Notes: a model not told the origin generated them from the letters alone. A DNA stretch of 55,826 nt from Pirellulaceae bacterium (GCA_016784735.1 JADHUC010000020.1:1-55826), one strand, 5' to 3'; shown: positions 18,549 to 28,380, counted from the stretch's first letter. Translations and numbers: made by a program.

Positions 18549-21142
18549 ACCGACGGACAGTTTTCAGCGCGAGGGTACCTTGGGTGCATGTTACACCATT
18601 GCTGAGTCTGCTGCTGCTGGCCGCCAACGCCGAGGCGGCTGATCGTGAAACGCCTCTGTTTCGCGATCCAACACAGTCCGTGGAGAAGCGCGTCGAGGAT
18701 TTGATTTCGCGTTTGACGCTCGATGAAAAGGCGACGCTTCTGAACCACCGCGGGCCCGAGGTCGAGCGGTTTGGCATCAAGTCAGACAAGTGGAACCAGT
18801 GCCTGCACGGAGTCTGGTGGGACCGGCCGACGACCATGTTCCCGGTCTCGATCGCCCTGGCCGCCACGTGGGATTCGCCACTTGCGCATCAAGTCGCAAC
18901 GGCCATCTCCGATGAAGCTCGCGGCATCTACAACGGCTGGCATCAGGATCCGAAGTTTCCAGGCGAAAAGAAGGGTCTAATCTATCGCGCCCCGGTGATC
19001 AACATCAGTCGCAATCCGTACTGGGGAAGGATCAACGAATGCTATGGCGAGGATCCCTACCTGACCGGCCGCATCGGCGTCGCTTACGTCCGCGGCCTGC
19101 AAGGCGACGACCCCCGATACCTGAAACTGGTTTCAACGCTCAAACATTACGCCGTGAACAACGTCGAGAAGGATCGGCAGAAGCTGTCGGCCACGGTCAG
19201 CGAGCGGATGCTCCATGAATATTGGCTGCCCCACTTTCGCGACTGCATTGTCGAAGGCCGGGCTCAGTCGGTCATGGCGTCGTACAACGCCATCAACGGC
19301 GTGCCGAACAACATCAACCACTTGTTGCTGACAGACATCCTCAAAGATAAGTGGGGGTTCTCAGGGTTCGTTGTCTCGGACTTGGGCGGCGTACGTACCA
19401 TGGTCCGGGGCCACGCCGGCGGCAAGATGACTTTCGAGGACGCGGTGGCCCGGTCGCTCAATGCCGGCTGTGACTTTTCCGATAAGGAGTTCATGGAGCA
19501 TATCCCCGTGGCAGTGCGAAACGGGTTGCTTCCGGAATCGCGGCTGAACGATGCCTTGTATCGTGTGCTTCGCGCGCGTTTCCGATTGGGTGAATTCGAT
19601 CCGCCCGAACTGGTTCCGTTCAGCAAGATCTCGCCCAACGTGATCTGCTGTCGCGAACACCGTCGCCTTTCGCTCGAAACGGCCCGAAAGTCGATCGTGT
19701 TGCTGAGCAATCGCGGCCATTTCCTGCCGCTGGACAAAACGCAACTGAAAACCATCGCCGTCATCGGTCCTCATGCCGGGATGTTCGCCGCTGGCGGCTA
19801 CAGCGGTAAAGCCATCGATCCGGTGACTCCGCTTCAAGGAATCCGAAACAGCATGGCCCCGGGAACCGAAGTCCTACACGCGAAAGGTTGCGAAATCACA
19901 ATCGGCGGGATAACCAGCGTCGACCGGGAAGACGGCTTCAGCGGTGGTGCGAGCGTCAAGCTGAATGCCGACGCTGCGGGCGCCTATGTCGAGTTCACGG
20001 TAGACGTCCCGGCACCGGGAGCCTACGAAATCCACTTGCGCTACAAGACCTTTCCCAGCCGTGGCATCTATCAGTTGAGCATCAACGGCGAGGATCCGGG
20101 GTCTGCGATTGACATGTATTCGGCCACCGCCCATTACGACAATCAGATCGTTGTGGGCAAGAAAAGGTTCCGGAAAGCTGGGGTAAGCCAATTCCGATTC
20201 ACGGCGATCGGGAAGAATCCCCAGAGCAACTCCTTCACTGGACATTTCGACCGCATCAGTCTGGGAACGGCACTTCGCTACGAAACCGAGCGACTGACCT
20301 ACGTCTCCCATACCGGCGGCCGTCGCGATGCCATCAGCCAGGCGGCTGAGCTGGCCAGGCAAGCGGACGTGGCGATTGTCTACGTCGGGACGACGTTGGC
20401 AGTGGAGGCGGAGGGCCGTGACCGCACTACGCTGGCTTTGCCCGGTAATCAGGAAGCACTGATCAAGGCGGTGGTCACCGCCAATCCGCGGACCGTCGTC
20501 GTTTTGTTGAATGCCGGTCCCCTGGCGATTCCGTGGGTGAAAGAAAACGTCCCGGCCATGCTCGAAGCCTGGTGGTGCGGCGAAGAAGGGGGCAATGCGA
20601 TCGCCGACGTGATCTTTGGCGATGTAAACCCGGGCGGACGCTTGCCGTACACGGTCTACGAATCCGACGATCAGGTTCCGCCGCAAGACGAATACGATAT
20701 CAGCCAGGGCTTCACCTACATGTATCTCAAGGGCGAGCCGCTATTCCCTTTCGGCCACGGACTCAGCTACACCGACTTCCGCTACAGCAACCTGCGGCTT
20801 TCGGCTGAGCAGATTTCACCGGACGGCACGGTAACGGTCTCTGTTGATGTGCAGAACAGCGGCAGCCGAGCAGGCGACGAAGTGGTCCAGTTGTATGTGC
20901 GTGACGTGCAGTGCAGCGTCAAACGGCCCAGCAAAGAGCTGCGAGGTTTCCAGCGAATCCGCCTCCAGCCCGACGAGACAAAGACGGTCACCTTCTCACT
21001 GCCAGCCAACAAGCTTGCGTTCTACGACGAGAGCACGCACCGTTTCGTCGTCGAACCCGGCGTGTTTGACATTCTCGTCGGTAGTTCGTCAGCGGACACT
21101 CGCTTGATGGGCCAGTTGGAAATCAAGGATGCTGCACGTTGA
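18545..21142 (+). CDS. Exported GH3 beta-glucosidase/xylosidase with an inserted beta-sandwich
   Basis: The protein has 865 residues from the ATG at 18545, which has AAGGAAA upstream and a following signal peptide ('LLSLLLLAANAEA'). The GH3 barrel shows 'INISRNPYWGRINECYGED', 'KHYAVNN' and nucleophile Asp279 in 'FVVSDLGGV' (most relatives have SDW or SDY). The (alpha/beta)6 domain contains 'EAEGRDRTTLALPGNQEAL', with the expected acid/base Glu region. Residues about 455-575 form an extra beta-sandwich ('PAPGAYEIHLRYK') inserted where other GH3 enzymes carry PA14; here it looks more CBM6/malectin-like. A fibronectin-III-like tail ('EVVQLYVRDV') completes the chain. It should release terminal beta-linked sugars outside the cytoplasm. 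Coupled to the upstream propeller gene. Confidence 0.93.
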   Translation: MNRRTVFSARVPWVHVTPLLSLLLLAANAEAADRETPLFRDPTQSVEKRVEDLISRLTLDEKATLLNHRGPEVERFGIKSDKWNQCLHGVWWDRPTTMFPVSIALAATWDSPLAHQVATAISDEARGIYNGWHQDPKFPGEKKGLIYRAPVINISRNPYWGRINECYGEDPYLTGRIGVAYVRGLQGDDPRYLKLVSTLKHYAVNNVEKDRQKLSATVSERMLHEYWLPHFRDCIVEGRAQSVMASYNAINGVPNNINHLLLTDILKDKWGFSGFVVSDLGGVRTMVRGHAGGKMTFEDAVARSLNAGCDFSDKEFMEHIPVAVRNGLLPESRLNDALYRVLRARFRLGEFDPPELVPFSKISPNVICCREHRRLSLETARKSIVLLSNRGHFLPLDKTQLKTIAVIGPHAGMFAAGGYSGKAIDPVTPLQGIRNSMAPGTEVLHAKGCEITIGGITSVDREDGFSGGASVKLNADAAGAYVEFTVDVPAPGAYEIHLRYKTFPSRGIYQLSINGEDPGSAIDMYSATAHYDNQIVVGKKRFRKAGVSQFRFTAIGKNPQSNSFTGHFDRISLGTALRYETERLTYVSHTGGRRDAISQAAELARQADVAIVYVGTTLAVEAEGRDRTTLALPGNQEALIKAVVTANPRTVVVLLNAGPLAIPWVKENVPAMLEAWWCGEEGGNAIADVIFGDVNPGGRLPYTVYESDDQVPPQDEYDISQGFTYMYLKGEPLFPFGHGLSYTDFRYSNLRLSAEQISPDGTVTVSVDVQNSGSRAGDEVVQLYVRDVQCSVKRPSKELRGFQRIRLQPDETKTVTFSLPANKLAFYDESTHRFVVEPGVFDILVGSSSADTRLMGQLEIKDAAR

Positions 21143-21186
21143 ATTCGGATGGCCCGAGTGAATCCACAATAAACCAGGACAGGATT

Positions 21187-22620
21187 ATGTCTCATCACTG
21201 CACCCGCGGCGATCTTCGGCGCTGGCGAGCAAGGCCAGCGGTCGCCGGCTCTGCAGCTCTCTGCTTGGTTCTCGTCGTAGTTCTGTTCTTCGTTTGCCCG
21301 ATGTTTACATGGGCCGGTCCACCTCAGCGTATCAGCATCGGCAGTGGCTCGGGATACTTGAGTTATCCCGATGCACAAGCCACACTCAAGCTGCAGCCGG
21401 GGGACACACTGTATATCAACCCCGGCGTCTACAGCGGCCTGTCGCTCGGAGACCTTTCTGGTACCGCCGCCAGTCCTATCACGGTGAAGTGCGATCCGCG
21501 GGCCGTGTTCACGACGGCGTCTCCCCAGTTCAACACTTTTCCCAATATCGTCCATGTCCGCTTCGAAAACTTCCGTTTCGAATCGTACAAAAGCACCTGC
21601 CTGAAGATCACCGGCCAAAGCCATGATCTGCTGTTCAAGAACTTTCGCCTCAAGAACGTATCGGGATACAGCTTTTACGTCTACGATCCAACCAAGGTCT
21701 TCGACGGCACGAAGGGAAGCACCTTTTACAACTTCAAATGGGAGGATGTCGTCGTGGATGGCAAGACGGACGGTGCCGCTATCTGCAACTTGAACTACAG
21801 CCTCTCCAACATGATCTCCGTGGTGCTGGACTTCGAGATCTACCGGTGCACCTTCCGCAACTTCGACAACACGCAGCAGGCCTTCCCGGTCATCGGGTTG
21901 GAAAGGTGTTTCAACTTGGAGGTCCACGAGTGCACGTTCAGTGACATCGGCATGGCCGAGTCCCCGATTGGCCACAATGTGTGCATCGCCGTCGCCGGCT
22001 ATCTCCGCGCTCACAACAACAGGTTCACTCGACAATGGGCCAACGATGTTCGAGTGTGGCCGATGAAGCTGAACGCCTTAGGCTACGGCGGGCCGAATGC
22101 CGTGAACCGTTTCTACAACAACATCAGTTGGGAGAAGCGGAAGTACCCGATGTACGAGCACAACCATGTCCAGCAAGCGGACATCGACAAGTCGTCAGGG
22201 TGTCTTTCCAGGACGGCATCCGAGGTTTGCTTCAACACACTGTTTAGGTCCCGAAAGGCGGCAAGCAGCAAGGATCCGTACTGCGCCACACTGGTCGATG
22301 TCTACGGCCCGGACGTCACGATCAAGCATAACCTGGTCATCGAACCAGAGGTGGACGTGCCGTTTGATCCGACTCGAAACTACGTCTATCATCTGGGCGC
22401 AGGCCAGCAACTGGGTCTGGTGGTGGACAGCAACCGGGTGTTCCCAACCTGGGCCGAAGCGAGGCTAACGGACACAGAGACGTTCATGCCTCTGAAAACA
22501 AGTCCGACCAAGGACGCCGCCACCGGACGCATCGACTACATCACCGAGGATCACTACCACCACGACAGGTACCAAGGCGCTGTTGCGGACCTGGGCGCCG
22601 TGGAGAGACAGAAGGAATAG
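21187..22620 (+). CDS. Exported right-handed parallel beta-helix protein (polysaccharide-lyase-like)
   Basis: The protein has 477 residues from the ATG at 21187, with AGGACAGGA upstream. An in-frame TTG at 21139 would overlap the GH3 stop and lacks a matching ribosome site. A long hydrophobic segment at residues 17-40 is a signal peptide or anchor. The body is a chondroitinase-B/PL6-style beta-helix: 'LQPGDTLYINPGVYSG' begins the helix, and turns such as 'NFRFESYKSTCLKITGQS' and 'ECTFSDIGMA' recur at about 22-25 residues. PL6 and related beta-helix families cleave alginate or chondroitin; I cannot confirm catalytic Lys/Arg residues, so lyase activity is inference. It is 44 nt downstream of the GH3 gene and probably ends that operon. 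Confidence 0.75.
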   Translation: MSHHCTRGDLRRWRARPAVAGSAALCLVLVVVLFFVCPMFTWAGPPQRISIGSGSGYLSYPDAQATLKLQPGDTLYINPGVYSGLSLGDLSGTAASPITVKCDPRAVFTTASPQFNTFPNIVHVRFENFRFESYKSTCLKITGQSHDLLFKNFRLKNVSGYSFYVYDPTKVFDGTKGSTFYNFKWEDVVVDGKTDGAAICNLNYSLSNMISVVLDFEIYRCTFRNFDNTQQAFPVIGLERCFNLEVHECTFSDIGMAESPIGHNVCIAVAGYLRAHNNRFTRQWANDVRVWPMKLNALGYGGPNAVNRFYNNISWEKRKYPMYEHNHVQQADIDKSSGCLSRTASEVCFNTLFRSRKAASSKDPYCATLVDVYGPDVTIKHNLVIEPEVDVPFDPTRNYVYHLGAGQQLGLVVDSNRVFPTWAEARLTDTETFMPLKTSPTKDAATGRIDYITEDHYHHDRYQGAVADLGAVERQKE

Positions 22621-22720
22621 GAGCATCGTTCCCATGACCATGGTCTTTCGAATCGACGGCAGGTGATCGAAAGACGATGCACGTAACGCACGAGGCCAGA
22701 AGGCAGGCGTTGCGGTTTCA

Positions 22721-25441
22721 TCACGGCGTCGGCGAATCGACACGCTTGTAGACGACGACTGCGGCGCCCGGTTGTTGCTTGATAGCGATCTCCGTGCCGG
22801 TCTCCATGAGTTGTTGGCCGGATAGGGTGACTTTGCCTGGTTCGTCAAAATTGCGGACCTCGTATTGGGCATCCGGACGAAGCCCTCGCAGTTTGAACTG
22901 GCCTCCGTAGAAATCGCTTCCGGATCGGCGAAAGGCCTGAACCATCCCCTTGCCAACTCCCGGCCGGTGGAATTGCCAGGCGATCCAGGAGTCTTCTTCC
23001 AGGCTGTGGGCTGTTAGTGGGTAGTAGTCGCCGAAGTAGTCCGGCCCGACTTCCAGCCATTCGCTGTACAGCTTCTGTATCAGTGAATCATCCACCTCCA
23101 CTCGAAAATCGAAGCACGCGGTGTTGGAGGGACACATGTTGCTGCGGCGGGTGTAGGGATCGTAAGACGTATCTCCCGTGCCCCAGCCCCACCCGGCGGT
23201 ATTCGATGGACAGTACCCGGTTCCGTGAAAGGGCAGCCAGAACGAAAGCCCGTACGTGTGCCCTTGTTGACCAACCGGTTCGAATAAGTAGTCGCTCCGC
23301 AGTAGCGGCACCGCACGGCGCATCGTTTCCAGGTCGTTGCGGCGTCCGCCGGAGGCACACGAGTCGATCAGCATGCCCGGATGACGGCGAAGCAATTCGT
23401 CCCAGTAGGCCAGGTAGCCGGTGACGTACTTGTTCTCGGTCACGCCCTGCCGGTCTTCCGTGTCGTTGCCACGCCAAGAGCCCAACGGGTCGATATTGTA
23501 ATCCTGCCGATAGAGATCGATGCCCTCTTTCGTAATGATTTTGTCAATGTGGTCGACCAGCCAGTTCCAGGCTTCTGGATTGCCAAGGTTCAGGAGTCCG
23601 CCGCCATTGCCGCCCAACACCCATTCCGGATGTTCCGTGGCCAGCCAGGTTCCCGCCGCCACACGCTCGGGTTCGAACCAGACGATCGTTTTGACACCCT
23701 TCGCTCGGGCGTGATCGCTGATCGCCCGCAAACCGTTCGGGAACCGGTGCGGTCGGCGATCCACTTCCCACGTGCCGGTCCAGGGCCAGCCTTTCTCGGC
23801 CGCGCCAACATACCATCCAGCGTCCATCCACCAGTAGTCCAGCTTCAGTCCCTTCTGCAGGTAACTGTCGATGAATTCGATCTGGTTCTGTTCGTTTGCT
23901 TTGGTCATCTCGGCGAACTGATGCGAGCTGCACGCGTTCAACATGGGCAACGGCAAGGGTTTGCCGGCCGGTCGAGGAAGGTTGTGCTGGATCATCCACT
24001 GTCGCCACACGTTCTGGGAATCGATCCAGTCGCCTTGATCGGTAAATTGCAGAACGACGAGTGGCGTGCGCACTTCTTCGGATGGATGGAGCTTCAAATG
24101 GGTTAATTCCTGGCCGGCCGTGACGTGGATTGCCCGGTCTCCATCCCTGGCAAACCTGGCAGCCCATTGTCCAGGCCACCCGACAACCACGATGACTCCC
24201 TCCGAGCCTGCCCGTAGATTGAAATACGGAAACTCCCCGTTCGTCGGCCGACCGCCGTTCGGCGCTGAGCGAAACACATCGTTGGGCTCCAGTAACTTCG
24301 TCAGCGGTTCGAATCCGTTCGCCGCGCACGTGTCGCCGCGGTTGTATTGCAACACAAACTCGCTGCTGCTTTTGCGGCGCTGAAAACGGCTGTCCAACGC
24401 TTGGATATCGGCAATGATCGGCGTGTCTGCGGTGCCCGTGTTTTTGAAGGTCAGCGTCCATTCAACTGTTTTGAACCGCGGGTATTCGACGCCCTCCCAA
24501 CGTACCTGGAGGCCGGTATCCGGATCGACGTACAGCACGTCATGAGCAGTTCGGTCTGCGTCCAGCCGCTTGTGTTCGCTTGTGCGACGACATCTCTTCA
24601 GGACCTTCGTGGACGGCTCGCCGCCGTAAGTGAACGAGAAAGGCTCGGGTGTCTTCTCCCAGTCAATCTGTTCTTTCCAGTGATTCGCCATGTCGGGACC
24701 ACCGGCAGTTACGCCCGCGATCGTCTGCAACCACACCAGCAAATCCGGCGGCTTGGAGTTGATCGGCTCGACTTTCAGAACCAACTGACCGACAGTATCC
24801 GGCTTGCCGCTGGGGCCGATTTGGTGCGGGCCGACGAGATCTAGCTTTCCATCGACTGTGGGGACGCTGCAGCGGAAGCTCTTCAACGTGACCTTCAGGC
24901 CTTGGCTGGTTTCCAGGAAGTCCCAGATGCCAGAATCAGGCCCACCGTAACTCAACGAGCCTGCCGCGGGGATCTCACTGATTGGCCAGCCCATTGTTTT
25001 GGCGGCGTTGTTCTGGACGAAATCCGGAGAGGGCGGGCCGCTGGCGTCCATCGGCGCTTTCACCGAGATCCCCGCCTTGTCGTGGTGGCCGTCGAAAAAC
25101 AGATTCATTCCCACCGCCGGCCATTGGCGGCTGAACTCGCAATGAAAGGTAATCGTGTAAGTGCCCGGGCCGAGCGGGATCTGGAGGGTGTGATCATCCC
25201 GCTTGTTCAGCCATCGGACCTTCTCCAGATCGTCGCGTGCCGGATCAAACACGTCGCCTTCGTAAAGAAAGATGTCCCAAGCGGCATCGAGGGGGCCGGA
25301 ATTATTGCGAAAGGCCGCATCGACCGTCCCTCGGTCGTCGCAGCCGAAGAGCGTCACAGCGGTCAACTCCACTGCCGATGCGGAAGTAGTCAAGAAGCCC
25401 AAGCCAAACAACAGCGAGATCCAGATCGTGGTTTTCTGCAC
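22721..25441 (-). CDS. Exported GH36-like alpha-galactosidase (paralogue 1)
   Basis: The 906-residue protein starts with GTG at 25441, supported by AAAGGGA upstream and a signal peptide ('ISLLFGLGFLTTSASA'). Residues 25-150 are an NPCBM-like binding domain, a beta-sandwich about 260-500 precedes the barrel, and the GH36 core shows 'LDYWWMDAGWY', nucleophile Asp647 in 'LYRQDYNIDP' and acid/base Asp703 in 'CASGGRRNDLETM'. These are the clan GH-D signatures for retaining hydrolysis of alpha-galactosides; related specificities (alpha-N-acetylgalactosaminides, other alpha-glycosides) cannot be excluded. The gene is the downstream member of a tandem pair with the 25594-28101 gene, separated by a nested palindrome. 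Confidence 0.88.
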   Translation of the reverse strand: MQKTTIWISLLFGLGFLTTSASAVELTAVTLFGCDDRGTVDAAFRNNSGPLDAAWDIFLYEGDVFDPARDDLEKVRWLNKRDDHTLQIPLGPGTYTITFHCEFSRQWPAVGMNLFFDGHHDKAGISVKAPMDASGPPSPDFVQNNAAKTMGWPISEIPAAGSLSYGGPDSGIWDFLETSQGLKVTLKSFRCSVPTVDGKLDLVGPHQIGPSGKPDTVGQLVLKVEPINSKPPDLLVWLQTIAGVTAGGPDMANHWKEQIDWEKTPEPFSFTYGGEPSTKVLKRCRRTSEHKRLDADRTAHDVLYVDPDTGLQVRWEGVEYPRFKTVEWTLTFKNTGTADTPIIADIQALDSRFQRRKSSSEFVLQYNRGDTCAANGFEPLTKLLEPNDVFRSAPNGGRPTNGEFPYFNLRAGSEGVIVVVGWPGQWAARFARDGDRAIHVTAGQELTHLKLHPSEEVRTPLVVLQFTDQGDWIDSQNVWRQWMIQHNLPRPAGKPLPLPMLNACSSHQFAEMTKANEQNQIEFIDSYLQKGLKLDYWWMDAGWYVGAAEKGWPWTGTWEVDRRPHRFPNGLRAISDHARAKGVKTIVWFEPERVAAGTWLATEHPEWVLGGNGGGLLNLGNPEAWNWLVDHIDKIITKEGIDLYRQDYNIDPLGSWRGNDTEDRQGVTENKYVTGYLAYWDELLRRHPGMLIDSCASGGRRNDLETMRRAVPLLRSDYLFEPVGQQGHTYGLSFWLPFHGTGYCPSNTAGWGWGTGDTSYDPYTRRSNMCPSNTACFDFRVEVDDSLIQKLYSEWLEVGPDYFGDYYPLTAHSLEEDSWIAWQFHRPGVGKGMVQAFRRSGSDFYGGQFKLRGLRPDAQYEVRNFDEPGKVTLSGQQLMETGTEIAIKQQPGAAVVVYKRVDSPTP

Positions 25442-25479
25442 AATTTGTCCCTTTGTGTCTCGGAGAGTTGATCGTCTTT

Positions 25480-25594
25480 AGGCGAGCGGCGGATAATTGC
25501 TTGTCATTGTAACCCGAAGCGTGAGCGAGGAATCCACCTGTTGCAGCTTTATCCTCGCTTACGCTTCGGGTTACTTGACTGCTGCCGCTCGCCT
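25480..25594. repeat. Nested inverted repeat A (115 bp)
   Basis: Outer arms AGGCGAGCGGCGG (25480-25492) and 25582-25594 pair at 12 of 13 positions. Inner arms 25509-25531 and 25552-25574 pair at 22 of 23, with the core CCGAAGCGT and a 20-nt loop. It fills the gap between the two GH36 paralogues, and its right outer arm reaches the last base of the upstream gene's stop codon. The same outer arms recur at 47390-47502 around an unrelated inner stem. Confidence 0.85.
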
Positions 25595-28101
25595 CAGCGG
25601 ACCTTCCGGTACAGCACCACGGGAGCGCTGGGCCGTTCCCGGATCGTGATCCGTAACCCCTCTTTCATCAACTGGTGGCCGGCGAGTTGCTCGGTGTGTC
25701 CGGTGTCCAGATCGGTGAGCGTGTACCGGGCGTCGGGCTCCAGTCCGTGGAGCAGGAAGCGGGCCGACTCGTAAGGACTTTCCGCTCGGCGGAATGCCTG
25801 CACCATTCCTTCGCCGAGGTCGGGTCGGTCGAATTGCCACGCCATCCAAACGGTGTTTTCCAGGCTGTACGAGGTCAAGGGATAGTAGTCGCCCAGCATG
25901 TAGCCGCACACGCGACGCCACTGGCTGACCATGCGGTGGTACTCTGTCCAGTCGAGCCCTTCCCGCTGCGGTCGATCGCGGCCGATGCCCAGCCACGGAC
26001 ACCAGTGGCTGCGCACGACGTAATCGCTGGTGTCCGGCACGCCGGTGCCGAAGTACGGAATCCATTGAGCCATTCCATAGGTGTGCCCCTGCGTGCCGAC
26101 CGGCTCGAACCGATAGTCGCTACGCAAGAGAGGCACGGCACGGCGGAGCGTTTCGAGATCGTTTCGCCGCCCGCCGCTGGCACATGTGTCGATGGGCATG
26201 TTGGGATGCCGGCGACGCAGTTCATCCCAGTATGCCAAGTAGCCTTCAACGTGCCGAATCTCGGTAATCCCCTGCCGGTCCGGCGGATCGTGGCCGCGCC
26301 AATGGCCGAGCGGATCCATATTGAAGTCCTGGCGATACAGGTCGATCCCTTGCTCGGTCAGCATACGATCGACGTGATCCGTGAGCCATATTCGGGCCTC
26401 CGCGTGACCGAGATTCAGCAGGCCACCTTGCTTGCCGCCCAGCACCCACTCGGGATGGTTTTCAGTCAGCCAAGTCCTGGCGTGGACCCGTTCCGGCTCG
26501 AACCACACCACCAGTTTCATGCCCTTGGCGTGGACGTAATCCGCCACTTCCTTGAGACCCTTGGGGTACCGAGTCGGATCCGGCTGCCAGGTGCCGACGT
26601 GCGGCCAACCCTCCGGCTCGCACGGGTACCAGCCGGCGTCAATCCACCAGTAGTCGAGTTTCACGCCGGCGTTGACGTAGGCATCGACATACTTCATTTC
26701 CTCCGCGGCGTTGCTCCGCATGCCGGGATAATAATCGCTGGTACACATCATCAGCCCCGGCGGCATGGGTTTCCCGCCGGGCCGGGGCAGATTGTGTGCC
26801 AGCATCCAGCGGCGCCAAATGTTCTGCGACCGAACGACGTCCCCTTTCCAGAACTGCACGACTGCCAACGGCGTCCGCACCGCTTCCCCCGGCTGGAGTT
26901 TGAAGTTGGTTAGCTCTTGGCCGCCGCGAACGCGCAGACCGGCCCCGCCGTCGCGGCGGAACTCCGCAGCCCACTGGCCCGGCCAGCCGAGCACCACGAT
27001 GACGCCTTGGCCCGGCCAGGCGACGTTGAAATACGGCATATTGCTGTTCGTCGAGCGGCCGCCGGAGGTCGCGATCCGCTGCGTCGCATTTGGACGCAAC
27101 GGTGTGGTGTGAGGTTGGTAGTCGTTTGGCCCGGCAGGACTTCCCGTGTTGTGATGCAGGGTGAACTCGCCGTCTTTGCCGAGACGAAACTGCGTGTCGA
27201 TCGCTTGGATATCCGACAGCAAGGGCGTGTCGGCCTTGCCCCGGTTCTCGAAATACAGTGTCCACTCGACCGTCGGGAAGTCGTGGTACTCGATCGCCAC
27301 ACAACGGACTTCCAAGGCGGTTTTCGGATCGGTGTAAGTGACCGTGTGTTGGGTCCGCTGCTCGTCCAGGCGACGAGATTCGCGTGTGACCTCCCACGAT
27401 TTCAGCAGCACGGCCGACGGCTGGCCGCCATAGACAAACGAAAACGGTGGGGCGTAGTCTGCCGCCGGATCGTCGTCCAGGATGGGCAGATCGCCCAGCC
27501 AGACAACGTTACCATCGTTCAACACAACTTTCGCTTCAGCCCAATCCGACTGGTCGCAGGAAATGTCATCTCCCGCATCGTCGACCTGCAGCACAAACTC
27601 GGTGGCTCCGCCCAGGTCTACGGTCAGAGGCACACCGGCCCTTCCCTCACGCATGACCTGCGAACGGAACTTTTGCTGATCGCCGATACGGACGGAGAAA
27701 ACGACGCTCCCTCTACCGGCGATGGTCTGCACGTTCGAGTCCACGCCGACAACCGCCGTGAACGTCTTGCCCGGACCAGGCAGACGGACCACCACGGTGC
27801 TCTTGGCATGACAGTAGAGTCCACGGTCATAGGTGGCATCCGCGATCGTCAATGGGCGACCTTCGCCTCGCGTGTTTTGCAGGACCCCATCGTGGTTCGC
27901 TAGTACCACCAGCCCCGACGGCAAGTTTTCTGTCTGCGGAGGCGATTCAAACTTCGCCGCCACCCAGCGGCGAGCCGTGGCCATTTCTTCCGATGTGGCC
28001 GCCGTCGATGCATCCACAACGCCGGTGCCGCCGGTCAGCCAAAGGATCAACAGGCAGACGAAACACCGTGTTCGACAGAAGATATTTGCTGGATAGTTCA
28101 T
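25594..28101 (-). CDS. Exported GH36-like alpha-galactosidase with NPCBM domain (paralogue 2)
   Basis: This is an 835-residue protein; GAGGAA lies 8 nt before the ATG at 28101 and a signal peptide follows ('CFVCLLILWLTGGTGVVDA'). Residues 45-195 are a full NPCBM-type module ('DRGLYCHAKSTVVVRLPG'), unlike the N-terminus of its neighbour. The GH36 core has 'LDYWWIDAGWYPCE', nucleophile Asp592 in 'LYRQDFNMDP' and acid/base Asp648 in 'CASGGRRNDLETL'. The catalytic halves of the two paralogues align closely while the N-terminal domains differ, which points to duplication followed by domain exchange. Likely substrate is an alpha-galactoside; this is inference from the family. The stop codon touches a nested palindrome. 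Confidence 0.88.
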   Translation of the reverse strand: MNYPANIFCRTRCFVCLLILWLTGGTGVVDASTAATSEEMATARRWVAAKFESPPQTENLPSGLVVLANHDGVLQNTRGEGRPLTIADATYDRGLYCHAKSTVVVRLPGPGKTFTAVVGVDSNVQTIAGRGSVVFSVRIGDQQKFRSQVMREGRAGVPLTVDLGGATEFVLQVDDAGDDISCDQSDWAEAKVVLNDGNVVWLGDLPILDDDPAADYAPPFSFVYGGQPSAVLLKSWEVTRESRRLDEQRTQHTVTYTDPKTALEVRCVAIEYHDFPTVEWTLYFENRGKADTPLLSDIQAIDTQFRLGKDGEFTLHHNTGSPAGPNDYQPHTTPLRPNATQRIATSGGRSTNSNMPYFNVAWPGQGVIVVLGWPGQWAAEFRRDGGAGLRVRGGQELTNFKLQPGEAVRTPLAVVQFWKGDVVRSQNIWRRWMLAHNLPRPGGKPMPPGLMMCTSDYYPGMRSNAAEEMKYVDAYVNAGVKLDYWWIDAGWYPCEPEGWPHVGTWQPDPTRYPKGLKEVADYVHAKGMKLVVWFEPERVHARTWLTENHPEWVLGGKQGGLLNLGHAEARIWLTDHVDRMLTEQGIDLYRQDFNMDPLGHWRGHDPPDRQGITEIRHVEGYLAYWDELRRRHPNMPIDTCASGGRRNDLETLRRAVPLLRSDYRFEPVGTQGHTYGMAQWIPYFGTGVPDTSDYVVRSHWCPWLGIGRDRPQREGLDWTEYHRMVSQWRRVCGYMLGDYYPLTSYSLENTVWMAWQFDRPDLGEGMVQAFRRAESPYESARFLLHGLEPDARYTLTDLDTGHTEQLAGHQLMKEGLRITIRERPSAPVVLYRKVR

Positions 28102-28253
28102 GCATGGGTTCCTCAGTGTCGTGTCGCGTTTGTGTTCCAGCTCGCGCCTTCATCCTTGCGGCAGGTGTGATACTGGTAGCGAACCGTGCAAAGTGCTCTA
28201 CTACCAGATTCCCATTCTAGCGAACGTCAGAGGGCCCTGCCGCCCTGCGGGGT

Positions 28254-28380
28254 GTTGATTTAGTCCTTGAACCGTCGTGGGATAGGCTTCCAGCCTGTCA
28301 AGATTCGCCAAATTCAATCGCCGGGTTTACTTCAGCTACCCAAACGACAGGCTGGAAGCCTATCCCAACACCAAATCAAC
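28254..28380. repeat. Nested inverted repeat B (127 bp)
   Basis: Outer arms GTTGATTT (28254-28261) and AAATCAAC (28373-28380) are perfect complements. Inner arms 28279-28299 and 28346-28366 are a perfect 21-bp pair with the core AGGCTTCCAGCCT and a 46-nt loop. It occupies the divergent 304-nt gap (28102-28405) between the GH36 gene and the GH172-like gene, where any promoter for either gene must also lie. I saw nothing else in that gap. Confidence 0.85.

Noticed and set aside
25480..25594. Considered as a rho-independent terminator for the upstream GH36 gene
   Set aside because: The stem is nested within outer arms, has no T-run, and the outer arms recur elsewhere around other stems.
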